A stretch of 64,000 nt of DNA, taken from NCBI RefSeq assembly GCF_016859285.1, contig NC_053401.1, forward strand, positions 13,203,661 through 13,267,660. The letters run 5' to 3'. Positions 1 through 52,136 of this stretch are shown one piece after another (within the stretch, counting starts at the first letter, position 1; each line of letters starts with the position of its first letter). Made by a program: the position numbers and the translations under genes. The notes under the pieces are model-generated. The model saw only the letters and a program-made list of their open reading frames with translations. It did not search any database and was not told the DNA's origin. This stretch comes from Xiphias gladius. Lineage: Eukaryota; Chordata; Actinopteri; Istiophoriformes; Xiphiidae.

Positions 1-33458
<33,458 letters not shown>

Positions 33459-33800
33459 CGCTGCAGTTTCACAAAGTCCTTTTTCCAACACAGATAGCGA
33501 GTCAAGCGGATGTGAGCGTAGGAGCTACGATGGCCAAAGTGGATTGTGGTTCTCGTAGTTCCTTTAAGTATTTCGAACCCTGCCCCCCATATGCCATCTT
33601 AAATACGGTCGATGGACATACGACTGACACTTGAACAGTGTTTATCAGTATGGGGAAAAACACAAAACGACTGACATATGTATGTCATTTAGCTGAAAAG
33701 GAGTTGTAATTGACACCTACACTACATTACCCACCAGATGAAGCTGCACTGTGAAATGTGTTATGGGAAATGAAGTTTGTAATATAAAAAGGACAACAGT
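33459..33800 (-). promoter_or_regulatory. Probable ahcyl2 promoter and 5'UTR
   Basis: The sequence directly upstream of the ahcyl2 ATG. A YY1-type word (GCCATCTT, 33593-33600) lies about 140 bases before the ATG. Further out, two words resembling the ZNF143/SBS motif face each other: ACTACATTACCC at 33721 and TTATGGGAAATGAAGTTTGT at 33761. No TATA box is evident at a suitable distance. The motifs are seen; promoter function is inferred from position. Confidence 0.4.
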
Positions 33801-35181
33801 AAAACTACAAAACAAACGCGATTTATGCCAGATAATGCTGTCTGTTCACAGAGCGATCACGTTTCTAATTTCTACACAGTCTTTTAAAACCAGATCCTGG
33901 AATTTTCATTACTATATCCTTAATTCCCAATCTCACGTAAAATGAATGAATGAAAATTTAAAACTGCAAGATGCAATTAAATCACTTATATTACACTTCA
34001 TGAAGGGCATGCTGCTACATCTCGAATTTCCCAGCAGAACAGTTTGTCCTCAACCAATGTTGACTCCATCCTCGAGGCATTCACTGGACGTGGCTGCACA
34101 AGAAACTCCATCACACTACAATGCTCATGTGGTGGATATGTAGTATGTCATTAGAGAAAATGGGACCAGGAGTAAGGTCAAATTGCTTAAAGGAAAAAAC
34201 AAAAAAAACAATACATTGCCACCAAGTGGATGCCCACGATAGTCAGAAAGTACCCAGTACCATTAGGTGGAGGGAAACGAACAAACCTCAAAGACTTCTT
34301 TTATATCTAAATTTTATTTTTAAGTAGAATGTGACATTTGTAAAATAGTATTGTGGAAAACAAGCAAACATGTACAAAGTTTGAAATTTTATGAATGGCT
34401 GAAAAGAAGTCTGGATAAACAGCATTCAGAGCTCTTTGTAGAACATATCCAGATTAAAGACTTTGGTGATTCAAAAGCTTTTGTTCTCCATCACATATCA
34501 AAAGAATTAACACTGTACATAATTATGTGTGGCACTGCAGCCTGGTAATATGGAAAAGTTAGCAATTACAGAATACTCCAATACTTGTATTATTGGAGTA
34601 TTGTTGCAGTTTGCACTGGTCCATTTTTTGCAGGTAAATTCAAGCACATGCTAGGAGTTACTGGCAGATTACTGCAGATCTTCATTCTAAAACAGTACAG
34701 GAAAAAAAGAAGAAAAAAAAACCCAACATACTAGTTGCAAAAGGTTATTGATGCTAAAGAAACGTGTCAAGTCCACACATACTGTATTTACATTCAAGCT
34801 GGATGGGTCTAAGCCCTTTGCCACCAATTGTGAGGTATATTATTTACAAAGCTGCCATGCTGGTACATTCTCAAATTACAAAATCAGAAAACTAAACAAT
34901 GTTAAAAATACAGCTCAGCATTGTATGGCAAGCACATTGTGGTGTAACAGAACTGTGTTCTTAAAATTTCAATGAAAATAAAGCATGCCGCCAATTTGTA
35001 GACTAAAATCCAAAAATGTGCATTTATTGTGAATTTCAAAGTGAAGTTCTTTTTTTTAACATGTAGTCCTTAAAGAGTAGTCCTTAAGTTGAGGCGATAT
35101 TCAAACCAGTGCAGACAGCACTGATGAAGAGAAAAAAAATCATCCATTTGCAGCTTTATGTTGCTTGTGAGTTACTACGCA
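33801..35181. other. Intergenic region and tmem209 3'UTR
   Basis: Lies between the ahcyl2 promoter and the tmem209 stop codon; both genes are on the minus strand. On the minus strand a polyadenylation word AATAAA occurs at 35028-35023, about 155 bases after the tmem209 stop, so most of this stretch may be spacer. A perfect 12-bp-stem hairpin lies at 34572-34602. Several open frames on the plus strand have no family likeness. Confidence 0.6.
35023..35028 (-). terminator. Candidate polyadenylation signal of tmem209
   Basis: AATAAA on the minus strand about 155 bases downstream of the tmem209 stop codon. A second AATAAA near 34311 could mark a longer 3'UTR. Confidence 0.4.
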
Positions 35182-42111
<6,930 letters not shown>

Positions 42112-42429
42112 TTACCAATATTCCAATATTTCCAAATATTACCAACATATAGCGTGTTTTACAGAACAGCTATTCTTTAGCTCGACATGAAATAAGATCG
42201 TGTGGCATGACAACTGTACTTCACTTAGGGGGACTTACGGTACAGACAGTTGAGCTTCTAGCTAAACGGTTAGCCAAAATTAGATAGCTAACAAATAAAC
42301 AATGTAGAGTGTGCAGAGAATGCATATAATACGTTATAATATAATTGATAATACAACATATTATCCTAAGGGAGGACACAGGCAAAGTATAAATAGAAGG
42401 TGTAAAAAATATAGATAACTCCTACCACG

Positions 42430-42540
42430 CTGAAATGAATGACAACTGCAGCATTGCATAATTAGTATTTAACCGGAAGCTACAATATCGACTTCCGCTA
42501 GCAGTGGATGCTGGGTTGTAGCCTATCGCTAATTCTCTTC
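42430..42540 (-). promoter_or_regulatory. Probable tmem209 promoter
   Basis: Two ETS-type cores, ACCGGAAGC (42472-42480) and ACTTCCGCT (42490-42498), stand 10 bases apart. Next to them GGCTACAACCCAGCATCC, on the minus strand (about 42505-42522), resembles a gapped ZNF143/SBS motif. ETS plus ZNF143 is a usual set for TATA-less housekeeping promoters. A noncoding first exon here would splice to the acceptor just before 42046. Motifs are seen; the role is inferred. Confidence 0.45.
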
Positions 42541-42664
42541 TCAACATTAAAAAGTCAATACATAAAATAGTTTTAAAAAAAAATTAGTTTACCCACGGTA
42601 TAGTAAAATATTGCAGATACTATTATCTCATCATCATAACAATACCGAGAGTTATACAGATGGT

Positions 42665-42780
42665 CAGTGATGTAAAGTAACTAAATACATTTACTAAAGT
42701 ACTGTACTTGAGTACAATTTCGAGGTTTTTGTACTTTACTTGAGTAATTCCATTTTATGCTATTTTATACATCTACTCAA
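42665..42780 (-). repeat. TACTTGAGTAAA teleost dispersed repeat, partial copy
   Basis: Words AGTAACTAAATACATTTACT, GTACTGTACTTGAGTAC and TTTACTTGAGTAATTCCATT are the reverse complement of the end of the element at about 55530-55615. Only this end is present. Confidence 0.8.
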
Positions 42781-44157
42781 CCACATAAAAAATACTTAAA
42801 AATCAAACCTGCTCCTAAATTTTTGGCTTGTAAACACATTACCAAAAAAATCTCTCTCTTTCTCTTTATATATATATCCAGATGTTCACAGTATAAATTG
42901 CTAGCAGTTTCACCAATTTCCCCTCTTAAAATTCAGATGGTTTCAACACCTGAAAGATATTTTCAAATAATTTTCATAGAATTTTTTTTGTTTGTTTGTG
43001 TTTTCATCTTTACTGCCCCATCAATCATTTTATCCTTAGATAATCTTATCCAGATTTATCTTGCGACCACTGGACTAAGCTAAACAAAATATATGTAAAG
43101 TAGATGGAACTAGCTACAACTCAACCCCTACAATAGTAAAATGCTAAAATCAGTCACAATTTAATAATGTCAATCATAATAATATATAACTCACAGGAGG
43201 CAGGAGTTGAAGTGAGATATTCACTATGTGGGGCGATATCTCCGTTTTATAATTACCCACATGGTTTTCGCATGGGTGATGTGTTGAATATAAAGGAAAC
43301 TGGGTCAACTATGATCACCAGTCCACAAACATCACAAACCAATGTAGACACAAAAAAAAAAATTTAAGTCATAAAGTAAAGCTGTAATTTATAATTTCAA
43401 CTCTATGACAATCAATCAACATTATAAAACAGCCATAAATGTTCATTTACTTTAAACATTATGCACAAGATTGGATGGAGCTATAAAATTATTTCAACAT
43501 GTAGTTAACATTCACACAAGACTATCACAAGAATGCCCAGATTCCTGTTTTCAAGAGGCTCACTTCCATTCACACAGACAATTTAAATAAAAAACAACAG
43601 CAGCAGCAACAACAAAAACACAAAATCCTGCTTTTAATAAATAAAGAGTAAAAGCACAGGCCATTTAGCAATTACATATGACCAGGACAACAATGCAAGA
43701 ATATGGCATCATAAATTTTAGTTGAAATTAATGTGCAACTACACATGAATATCAGGCATTCACTCCATGTTATTGACAGAGTCACAGAAAATCAGATTAA
43801 AGAATACCAATGAATGAATTATAGCTTATATGAATCCCATCAACCAATAATATTGCACAGGCCTGAGTTAAGTGAAAAAAAAAAAAAAAAACAGAATAGC
43901 CTTATAGAAATAGTCAGATCTTTATCAGCTGGCTTATTATATGATATAAAGATTATTTTAGCAGCACTCTTATGCTTGTGAGAAACTCAAAAATCTAATT
44001 TTCAAATTATGTAAAATGTTGCAATTAAAATGTACTGATTATGTAAGATTTTACATTAAAATTTGTAGTAACTGATATTTGGCAAAATCTAGAGGTAAAC
44101 ATCAGTATTGTAGTAAAGTAAATAAATAAACATGACATCTCAAGAGGCACAGTGTTG

Positions 44158-45686
44158 TCAATGGGGGGGTGACAGGGACTTTTCAGAGTTATATCCTCCA
44201 ACATCTAACCCACAGTCTTCATTATTGGCTGAGTTAACCATGCTCTCTCTTCCTCTTCCTCTTCCTCTCGCTCCCCTGCTGTCATCGTCCTCCTCCTCCT
44301 CTTCTTCCTCATCTACATCCTGGTCCTTGCGGGACGCTCTTTCCGTCTTGGGCCCTTTGCATATCTTGAGGTGACGCGTGAGGTGGTATTTGGTGAGGAA
44401 AGCTTTGTGGCATTTCTCGCAGACAAAGTCTCTGCGGCCCTCATGAGAGTTCATGTGCTTCTTCAGGTGGTTGGTCTTGAGGAAGTGTTTGTTGCACTTT
44501 GGGCACTGTATCCGGCGCTCACTTTGGTGGGAAAGAATATGAAGAGGAAACATCAGTTATCAGAGACAATATATTCAATACTACATTCTGCTGAAAGCAA
44601 GTGCTTAATCCATTGGTCTGCTAACTTACAAAATAGTTGTTTACTTCCACAGCTTTATCTAGAATACAATACATAAGTTACATACTGCGTGTGAGAGAAC
44701 ATGTGCTGTTTCAGGTCATGTTTCCTGATGAATGCCCGGTCGCAGAGGTCACACTTGAGCTTTTCTGCACCGGTGTGGATGAGCATATGTGACGCCACGT
44801 GGGATTTCTGTGTGAACGACTTTTCACAAACCGTACATCTGTAGTTCTTCTGACCTGTGAGTCGGAAAAAGAGTTTTAGAGGTTTAACACGTTTCAAAGC
44901 AAAAGATTAGCCTTTTGGGAAAAACAGTTATTCAACAGACAGATGTTAGAGTGGTATCAATCCTCTCATCAAAAATCTCTGCCAGAAAGAGAATAAACAT
45001 ATTTTCAAAAATGTTAAACTATCCGTTTAAGAAGTTTGGGGTAAAGTGTTAAAGGTGCTGAGAAATTGCTTTTAAACTGTTGTCTTCTTTTGTCTGTCTT
45101 CTTTTGTGATGCATATAACCTGTCACAATTTGTCAGACAAGTCTTTCTAGGAAAAAACTTCTCTCATATAGAGTATGTCTGTGAGTTTTTATATGCAACT
45201 TTTTTATGTGGCTTGTTTGGGAAGACACAGGAAGAACTGTGAGGTTCATATGACAGCTGAAAGACAGATGTTGCCCAAATCACACCAATGTTTATACTTC
45301 CAATATCCCTGTACGTACCTGTGTGAATCTTGAGGTGCATCCTGAGGTTGCTTGGATCGCTGAAGGCCTTGCTGCAGTATTCACACTTGTGAGGTTTCAT
45401 CCCCACGTGCCCCATGAAGTGCACATTGAGCTTAGTGGATGTAATGAAAGCACGGGAGCACATGCTGCACTTGAATTTCTTCTCCCGCACATGGCCCTGA
45501 CCTTTTGCTCTCGAGGTAATGTTATTAGAGTTTCTATTATTGCTGCCCCTGCTGCTGCTGTTGTCATGGTTTGTTTGTCCTGTAGTATGTGCGTGGCAGG
45601 GCCATGGTGAAGAGGAGGAGCTCGAGGTCCCGTTGGTCAGCTTCTCTTCTTGGTGAGTGTGTTGCTGTTGCTGCGGTTGTTGCTCT

Positions 45687-45718
<32 letters not shown>

Positions 45719-45758
45719 CTGTTGTTGTTGTTGCTGTTGTTGTTGTTGTTGTTGTTGC

Positions 45759-45820
<62 letters not shown>

Positions 45821-46957
45821 TTGCTGCTGCTGCTGCTGATGCTGTGGTTGAGAGTGGTCCTGCTGTGACGGGCTGTGGCTGTGTGGAGGTTGGTTATGGC
45901 TGTGATTGCTGTTATGGCTGCTAAGATGAGACTTGAGCTCAGAGGAGGAGGAGCACTCTTTGCCACATTGGCAGATCTGGCCCTCAGGCACCTGAGGAAC
46001 ACCTGTAGAGACATAATAGTTGATGGAAATGATCAATTTCTGGATAACAATGTCAGAGGTGAGGTGAGGGTTCTTTAAAGTCAGAACTTTAGATGTTTAC
46101 TCATCTGCCATCTCACCCATCGTCCTGCAATAGTCTCTGCTGTAATAAAAGAGCAGCTCCTGGTCCGGGTGAATTTCTGTGGTTGTACAGAAGAACAGTT
46201 TACCACTGGCAGGGTACGCCACCAGGTTCTGCTCCTCACGAGTCCTAAATACAAACAGTAAACAAAGATGTGTTTATTAACTTGTTGGTTAGACTGAAAT
46301 AACATGGCAAAAGTAAGAAAGCTGATCACAAGCACTGATTCATTGGACAAAAAAATTGAACTGCAATTTTTTCCCTTTTTTTCCATAAACAATGGGAACT
46401 GTTATCAACCATAGTTCACTGTGGCAGCTACATCCAGCCATCCATTTACATTTAACACAATTCTAGAGTTACACCTCAGAACTCAACATTTCATACAAGC
46501 ACTGCTGCTACTCTGTGTCCTACCTTGCCTTGCGGACAAACATCATCCAGTTGCATTCGTTCTCATCTGTTGTCACGATGTAGAACTCAAGCACATTGTT
46601 GTGATACATCTGCGACAGAGAAAATGGCTAATCATCTTCATCTACTTAGCGTGGTTTCGCATTGACTACGAAAAATCACAATCATACCAAAACCACTGCA
46701 CTGACCTTCCATATCTGAGGTGCGTCCTTTTCTGGCCAATCAGACAGATCCACGTTGCTACAATGCTGGCCAACCATTGGTCCAAAGCAAGTCCTTGGAG
46801 GAATGACATCCCTTGCAAAAACTCCTACAGTAAGCACATTATGTCATCAATTTAATTGATGGTCTACCAAACTTTTTTTGTGTACCCATGTGTAGTATGT
46901 ATCTTTTTTTAATCTTTTCTATACAAAAGGGATAATGCTGCAGGAATGAACCAAGGA

Positions 46958-46997
<40 letters not shown>

Positions 46998-49438
46998 AAG
47001 TGTCTTTTGTTTTAAAACATATTGCAAGATTATATGTGTATTAAAATTACAGCTAAGGGTTAAATCCCGAGTGGGCTCACCAAAATGACATGACAGCAAA
47101 AAAACAAAAAAATATACTAAGAGTCAGATATGTCAGCCATATTCTCTCCTACATATAGATGTGATCAGTTCACAGAATAATGACTCAGGTCTGTCGTGCC
47201 ACAGACAACCTTGTTTAAGGGGGTTAATTCTCTTACCAAGTGGTTCATCAGCCACTGAGATACGCAGGCACAGTGGACGTGGCAGAGAGAGGCGAGCCCG
47301 GCTTTGGATGGGCGCGTCAGGGATGAAGGTGACTGGGCCATGCTCTGGACAGTCTGAGGTATAGGAGCGCTCACACAGTGTGCACCCTAGTATACAACAA
47401 AACCAGCACAAAATTTACCACAAGTGAGAGTTATTTGAGTCACTTGTACTTACTGCCTTTTAACAATGTCAATGTATGGCTTATTTTACGTCATCTTATT
47501 CTATGAAAGCCTTTTCAAACAACTTGCTATTTAATTGTTATATTTTGCTGAATAAAAGTATTTTCCAAAGCTTATACCTGTATATGATTTAAAATACTTC
47601 TCAGATCTAAAAAACATGATTTTCAAATCCACTGGTATATCCAGTTATTAAACATCTGAAGGAACTAAAATACAAACTCACAGATTGTGTAGGCAGTGAC
47701 CATGTTCTCCTTGTTGGAGGTAGAGTCTTCGAGCTGTAAGGTGGAGTTCACCAGCACCAGGTTGTTTTCTGGCCCCAGTGACACTTCTGCAGTGATGGGA
47801 GACACATTTACAGCATCCAGCCCCATCCCAGAGTGTCCATGGAGAGGCACCGGTTCCAGCTGGCCCTGACTGGCCATGGAGCCAGTGAGCACCACACTGA
47901 CGACTCCCGAGTTCAGCTCCCCGTTGGAGTGGAGCTGCTCCCCGAGTCCTCCTGCTCCTCCTCCCCCAGAGTTTCCAACTCGGCCTCCCATATGATCTGG
48001 CTCCATCACCACCGGTAGTTCAAGCACAGGGGGCCCATGGAGGGGCAACACCCCACCAGAGGAGTCCACCCCGGTCAGGCCCTCATGGGGCTGAGGCTGC
48101 CTTCCTCCACCAAGTTGCTGCTGGGTATCAGACACCGCCACCACCCCGACTCCATCCATGGTGGCCAGCTCCTCCCCCATTCTATCAGGGGACATGGGGC
48201 TGCTGACACGTGACTCCATGGCCAATCCTGTAGAGTCCAGGTCATGAGCACAGGTCTGGTGGAGATCTCCCTGCCCACTGACCTGTCTGGAGTCCATGGG
48301 CACCAGGCCCTGCTCCAGTGGGCCTCCAGGGCCACTGTAGGGGTCCAGACCTGAGGGATTGTTGCTGGCCACAGACAGGGTCCCATCCATGTTAAGGCTG
48401 CTGGGATGAATGTATTGAGGTGGTGGACGGTCTGCCAGATATGACAGGATACCTACAGACCAAAGAGAGAGGAAGTGTTTTTAACGTACTGAGAAGAGTG
48501 CATGAATTTTTCATTAACCTAATTAATTTCAGCTGAAAAAGAAACAGGATGAAAACTACACTTCAAACAGAGCATCTGGGTTAGAGCCTATTTAAACAAG
48601 TAATATAAGAATATTACCAACTGCTTTGAGGATTTCTACAGAAATTACTTATCTATATCTCACACACAGACAGTACTCCACCTGGCAATATGTGTCGGAA
48701 GTAGCTGCTCTCCAGGTTGGGGTATGGAGGAGGTGGCAAGGAGTAGTTCCTCTCCGGCAGGCCGCACATCACTCCTCTGTCACTCAATGGACCCATGGGG
48801 AGCATCAGCGAGAGGGCAGAGGGAAGAGAGCCCAGGGAAGGACCCAGGCTGGGGATGGCCACTGGCATGCCTAAATCAAAATTCCCATGAACAGATGAAC
48901 GCGGGTTGGAGACTGGTGTGCAGAATACAATGTAGTAAATAATATGATGCACTGATAAAAAGGGTAGCCCTTTGTTCATTTAGCCAAAAAGCACAACACA
49001 TTACACGTTTTAAAGCCCAGTTACAGTTTGATTATGAGATAACAAATGACAGGCGACACAACTCATCGTCTATAATGTAGTAGTTAAGGATTTAAATTTT
49101 CTTCTGTTAATCATACACATGATTCTGGCAAGTGGAATCTGGACAAATCACTACATGATCCACTCGATTGAGCAAGTTTACAACACAACCCAAACCCGCC
49201 ACGACTGTAATCTGTGTAGGTAAGTCACTGAATAAGTCATACTAAGTCTTTTCATGCTTGGTTATGATAAATAAAGACGTGTTTCCCGGCTGGAGCAAAT
49301 AAGCCTGGCAATGCCTTCCATACCTGGAGTTGGAATGGGGTGGTGTGTGGGGGAGGTGGGCAGACCCAGGTGGCTAGCACTCACTGAGGGCACACTGAGC
49401 TGGTCCATGCCCACAGGACTCAGGTTCATGTCATTCAT
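44158..49438 (-). CDS. prdm4: PR domain zinc finger protein 4
   Basis: Ten coding exons in transcript order: 49438-49324, 48870-48682, 48452-47682, 47386-47237, 46824-46706, 46609-46524, 46244-46117, 46002-45319, 44854-44686, 44521-44158. They sum to 2775 bases (924 aa; human about 801 aa) with all phases consistent. Order of parts: [14 protein letters not shown] start; low-complexity acidic N-terminal half; a zinc-knuckle-like [16 protein letters not shown] (about 360-375); the PR (SET-related) domain over three exons (about 409-519, with [12 protein letters not shown] and [10 protein letters not shown]); an odd finger [20 protein letters not shown] (about 530-549); a glutamine run (575-625); and six C2H2-type fingers (about 698-860), the last C2HC. 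The C-terminus is acidic. Known for PRDM4/SC1: nuclear transcription regulator, partner of p75NTR and PRMT5. The acceptor of the last exon (AAAG|TGAGCG) is inferred; it gives the linker HTHERRIQC where human has HTQERQIKC. Confidence 0.96.
45662..45838 (-). repeat. Polyglutamine-coding CAG/CAA tract in prdm4
   Basis: Residues 575-625 of Prdm4 are 51 consecutive glutamines (45838-45686), followed by E, QQ, P and four more Q. CAG and CAA codons are mixed, with CAG predominating in the first third and CAA clusters later. The reading frame is kept. In the opposite strand the same tract gives long spurious Leu, Ala or Cys frames. Confidence 0.97.
46963..46995. repeat. A33 homopolymer in a prdm4 intron
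   Basis: A run of 33 A in the intron between the exons 47386-47237 and 46824-46706; poly-T in transcript sense, about 140 bases before the acceptor. Confidence 0.95.
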
Positions 49439-49642
49439 TCTGGGGAAACAACATCATAACAAAACAACGTTGTGTTTTTTTTTTTGGCTGCAACTATAAG
49501 AAGTGAACTTTGGCTCTGATATCATCTGACTGGTACAGCAGATTATTACAAAGGAAATGGTGAGTATTCAGTATTCAACATTAAGCATATAAAGAAATAC
49601 ACGTACGCAGTGTGAGCAACATTAGCTTAAACGTTAGCTTAC

Positions 49643-49709
49643 CTGACTTCAACAACTGATGTCCATCAGTAACTGTGTCCTGCTGGAGGGTGCTTTTACA
49701 TTTCTCTCC
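49643..49709 (-). other. prdm4: Candidate noncoding 5'UTR exon of prdm4
   Basis: On the minus strand an acceptor TTTGACAG (ending 49710) and a donor CAG|GTAAGC (last exon base 49643) bracket 67 bases without a usable start codon. It lies between the coding start at 49438 and the probable promoter. A further upstream donor AGGAT|GTAAGT is near 49879. Inferred from splice signals alone. Confidence 0.45.
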
Positions 49710-50029
49710 CTGTCAAATAAAAGACCTGGTATGAAAACAACTGAAGGCACCCTCTACTACTTTTATTCAAACAGCCAAAATAACAGTTAACGTGAAATTT
49801 AAAATGACTGGTTTGCAACTAGTTAGCGAAACATCAACCAGTTTTGTCACGCTGCTAACGCTAGCTTTGCTAACTTACATCCTCGTATATCTTCAAAACA
49901 GAGAATACTCCGGGGTTTGAGCTTTTGCAAAAGTACATATATCCCTCGCCACAGTCGAAGGTGTACCTTCATTGCAAAAGTATCGATTATTTGAAAGGGA
50001 AGATGCCTTAAAAACAACGACATACCAGC

Positions 50030-50310
50030 ACAATACCTCCCTGAACGGGGCCATGACAGCAGACCTTTCCGCTGCGCATGTGCAGTAGTAAGTAAGCGTG
50101 GCAGAGGATTTGGCTGATCACAAGTCAGCGTCTCTGTCCTTTACTGGCCAATCTGCTGAGGCTCTTCTCGGGGCCAAAAATTATATACAATAAATGTAAC
50201 TTTTTGTATACTGAGTGATATCATTGGAATGTTTAGTAGGCGCCTGTACTTTTTTCGACTTCAAATTCATCTATACACGAGAGCAACTTCTGCATGCGCA
50301 GATTTTTAAA
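50030..50310 (-). promoter_or_regulatory. Probable prdm4 promoter region with NRF1-type words
   Basis: Upstream of the inferred prdm4 5' exons. TGCGCATGTGCAG (about 50074-50086) and CTGCATGCGCAGA (about 50290-50302) each differ by one or two bases from the NRF1 palindrome. No TATA box. Together with the divergently transcribed bHLH gene to the right, this could be one edge of a shared upstream region of about 1.3 kb. Function inferred. Confidence 0.4.
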
Positions 50311-51350
50311 TCTAGCACCGCATGCTCAAGCACAAACTCAAGCAAATCTGCTGATAGCGAATGATGTACTCTGTGTTCGTCCTCAGCTCAGTTACAGGCT
50401 TTCTCACAGTAGCTAATAAGAAGCAACAGCGACAACTATAGCCTACTTGTGACAATTATAATTACTATTTATTTATTTCACTAAAGCCACTGCACTCAAC
50501 AAAAACATCATTCACTGCGCCTCCCCGGGCTCAGAGGCTGCAAGGGCAAAGCTGGCTGTTACTAGGAATTGGGAGATTTAGGCTTACAAAAAAACACAGG
50601 TATAAAGATGAATGTAATTCAGAATCTGATTGGTGAATGTTCAAGTATATTAAAAAATGTCATGACAATCATCTTAAAACTGTAATATTTCGAGGACTAT
50701 AAAAGTGTTTTCGCCATCTAGCAATGATTTAGCAAAATCCCATAATGTGAAATGAAAAACAATTTTACGCAGCTGCCTCTGGACTCAAACACAAATGACA
50801 AGTGACTTCACAACTGGATAAAAGTAAGCTCAGCAATTCTCCATTTCCCTGTGGGATTTTTGTTTACCCTGTATGATCATTCTTTGAAATCGCAGATTTT
50901 TATAAGACATAAAGCATAGCCTAAATAAACTGATCTACCGAACTGGGCTCGGATCTGTCAGTCCCTGATTTGTCCTCCAACTTGTCCTTATTCATATATA
51001 AACTTAATACATGATTTATTAGAGTCAATCAAGCCTGTTATTAAAAACACGTAAAGTTTGCCTAGTAGTTCTTTTCGTGGACTGCTTCGCTGTCGCAGCG
51101 GAAGGAAGAAAACTTTATGCAAACAGTTTTATCTTGATGAGAAAGCTTCACGGCTGCATCCCCGCCCCGGATCACACCCACTCCGTCTATAGCCTCAAAA
51201 CCCCACAAACAAGCTGTCCCTGACAATGACCTGATCGAAGAGAGTCGACGTTTTAAAAGGTCACTGTCTAAATATCTAATCATAAAGTGGCGACATATAT
51301 GAGGAAACTCTTTCGCAAAGCGCGATATGATTGTGAGAGGACTCTGACGA
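50311..51350. other. Spacer and 5' region of the ascl4-type gene
   Basis: Divergent intergenic region between prdm4 (minus) and the bHLH gene (plus). Its right part probably contains the start site and a noncoding first exon of the latter. No further gene is seen. Confidence 0.5.
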
Positions 51351-51351
51351 G

Positions 51352-51459
51352 GTGAGTTGAAACGATTTTAGGTCATGTGGTGCAGAATCATATGCACCAA
51401 GTGTATTTTACTGCTCCCTAACTGTTTATTATAGAATTATCTCCTTTTTGATTTTTTAG
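51352..51459 (+). other. Probable 5'UTR intron of the ascl4-type gene
   Basis: A strong donor GACGAG|GTGAGT (exon end 51351) and an acceptor with a long T tract (ATTTTTTAG, ending 51459) define a 108-base intron that ends five bases before the ATG. Splicing would place a noncoding exon directly in front of the start codon. Inferred from the sites. Confidence 0.5.
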
Positions 51460-51463
51460 TGAG

Positions 51464-52006
51464 ATGTCTTATCCTGGCAAGGAGTTGATGGAGCATATTC
51501 CGTATGTCCCTCCGCTGGCTCTCCACGGCATCTCCATGGACAACAGCGGAGCGCACTACAAAGATGCGCTTCGACTCGGACTGCCCTTCCACCTGGACGC
51601 TGCATACCTCGACCCTGTGCACGGCCAGATGTTACCCTACAGACGGTTATCCTACTTCCCCTTCCACGGGCCTCTCGGTGTGTGTGAATATTCCTTCGAG
51701 CCCTCGTTCATCAGGAAAAGGAACGAAAGGGAGCGACACCGGGTGCGTTGCGTAAACGAGGGTTACGCGCGGCTCAGGGAGCATCTGCCGCAGGAGTTTG
51801 AGGACAAGCGGCTCAGCAAAGTTGAGACTCTGCGGGCGGCTATTGACTATATCAAACACCTGCAGAGCCTGCTGGACTTAAACGTGTCCGGGATGGATAT
51901 GTCACTCGGAGATGCGCGCAACCATGCGCCGCTGCCGCAGAGGACAGAATGCAGCAGTGATGGAGAATCCAAAACTGGCCTCAGCGACAGTGGGGAAATT
52001 GTTTAG
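51464..52006 (+). CDS. ascl4: Achaete-scute-like bHLH transcription factor, ascl4 type
   Basis: A single open exon of 180 codons starting MSYPGKELMEH and ending SDSGEIV-stop. The bHLH domain covers about residues 84-137: a basic region RKRNERERHRVRCVNEGYAR with the Asn-Glu-Arg-Glu-Arg E-box-reading core, then helices ending AAIDYIKHLQSLL. Class II bHLH factors of this family pair with E proteins and bind CANNTG sites to drive cell-type specification. ASCL4 rather than ASCL3 is favoured by DYIKHLQ and by the tail PLPQRTECSSDGESK, close to the human ASCL4 tail, and by its neighbour prdm4, as in human 12q23. CEYS before the domain is more like ASCL3. Nothing is broken in the gene. Confidence 0.87.
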   Translation: MSYPGKELMEHIPYVPPLALHGISMDNSGAHYKDALRLGLPFHLDAAYLDPVHGQMLPYRRLSYFPFHGPLGVCEYSFEPSFIRKRNERERHRVRCVNEGYARLREHLPQEFEDKRLSKVETLRAAIDYIKHLQSLLDLNVSGMDMSLGDARNHAPLPQRTECSSDGESKTGLSDSGEIV

Positions 52007-52130
52007 TAGCTCTCACTCTCGTTCTCTCTATGACATGCTTTAATTATAATTAAATGTAATTAAAAGGACAAAGAACAAAAAAACAAAAAAAAAACAAAAG
52101 AGAAAGTTTTTGCAGTAAAGATGTGACATG

Positions 52131-52136
52131 AATAAA
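52131..52136 (+). terminator. Candidate polyadenylation signal of the ascl4-type gene
   Basis: AATAAA about 125 bases after the stop codon, on the coding strand, following an A-rich stretch. Confidence 0.5.

Noticed and set aside
33459..33491. An in-frame N-terminal extension of Ahcyl2 starting eleven codons upstream
   Set aside because: The codon at 33491 is GTG, not ATG, so the first true start is the ATG at 33458, which also matches the human N-terminus.
45650..45924. Plus-strand frames made of long Leu, Ala or Cys runs
   Set aside because: They are antisense shadows of the CAG/CAA tract in prdm4; the minus-strand frame is part of a well-aligned exon.
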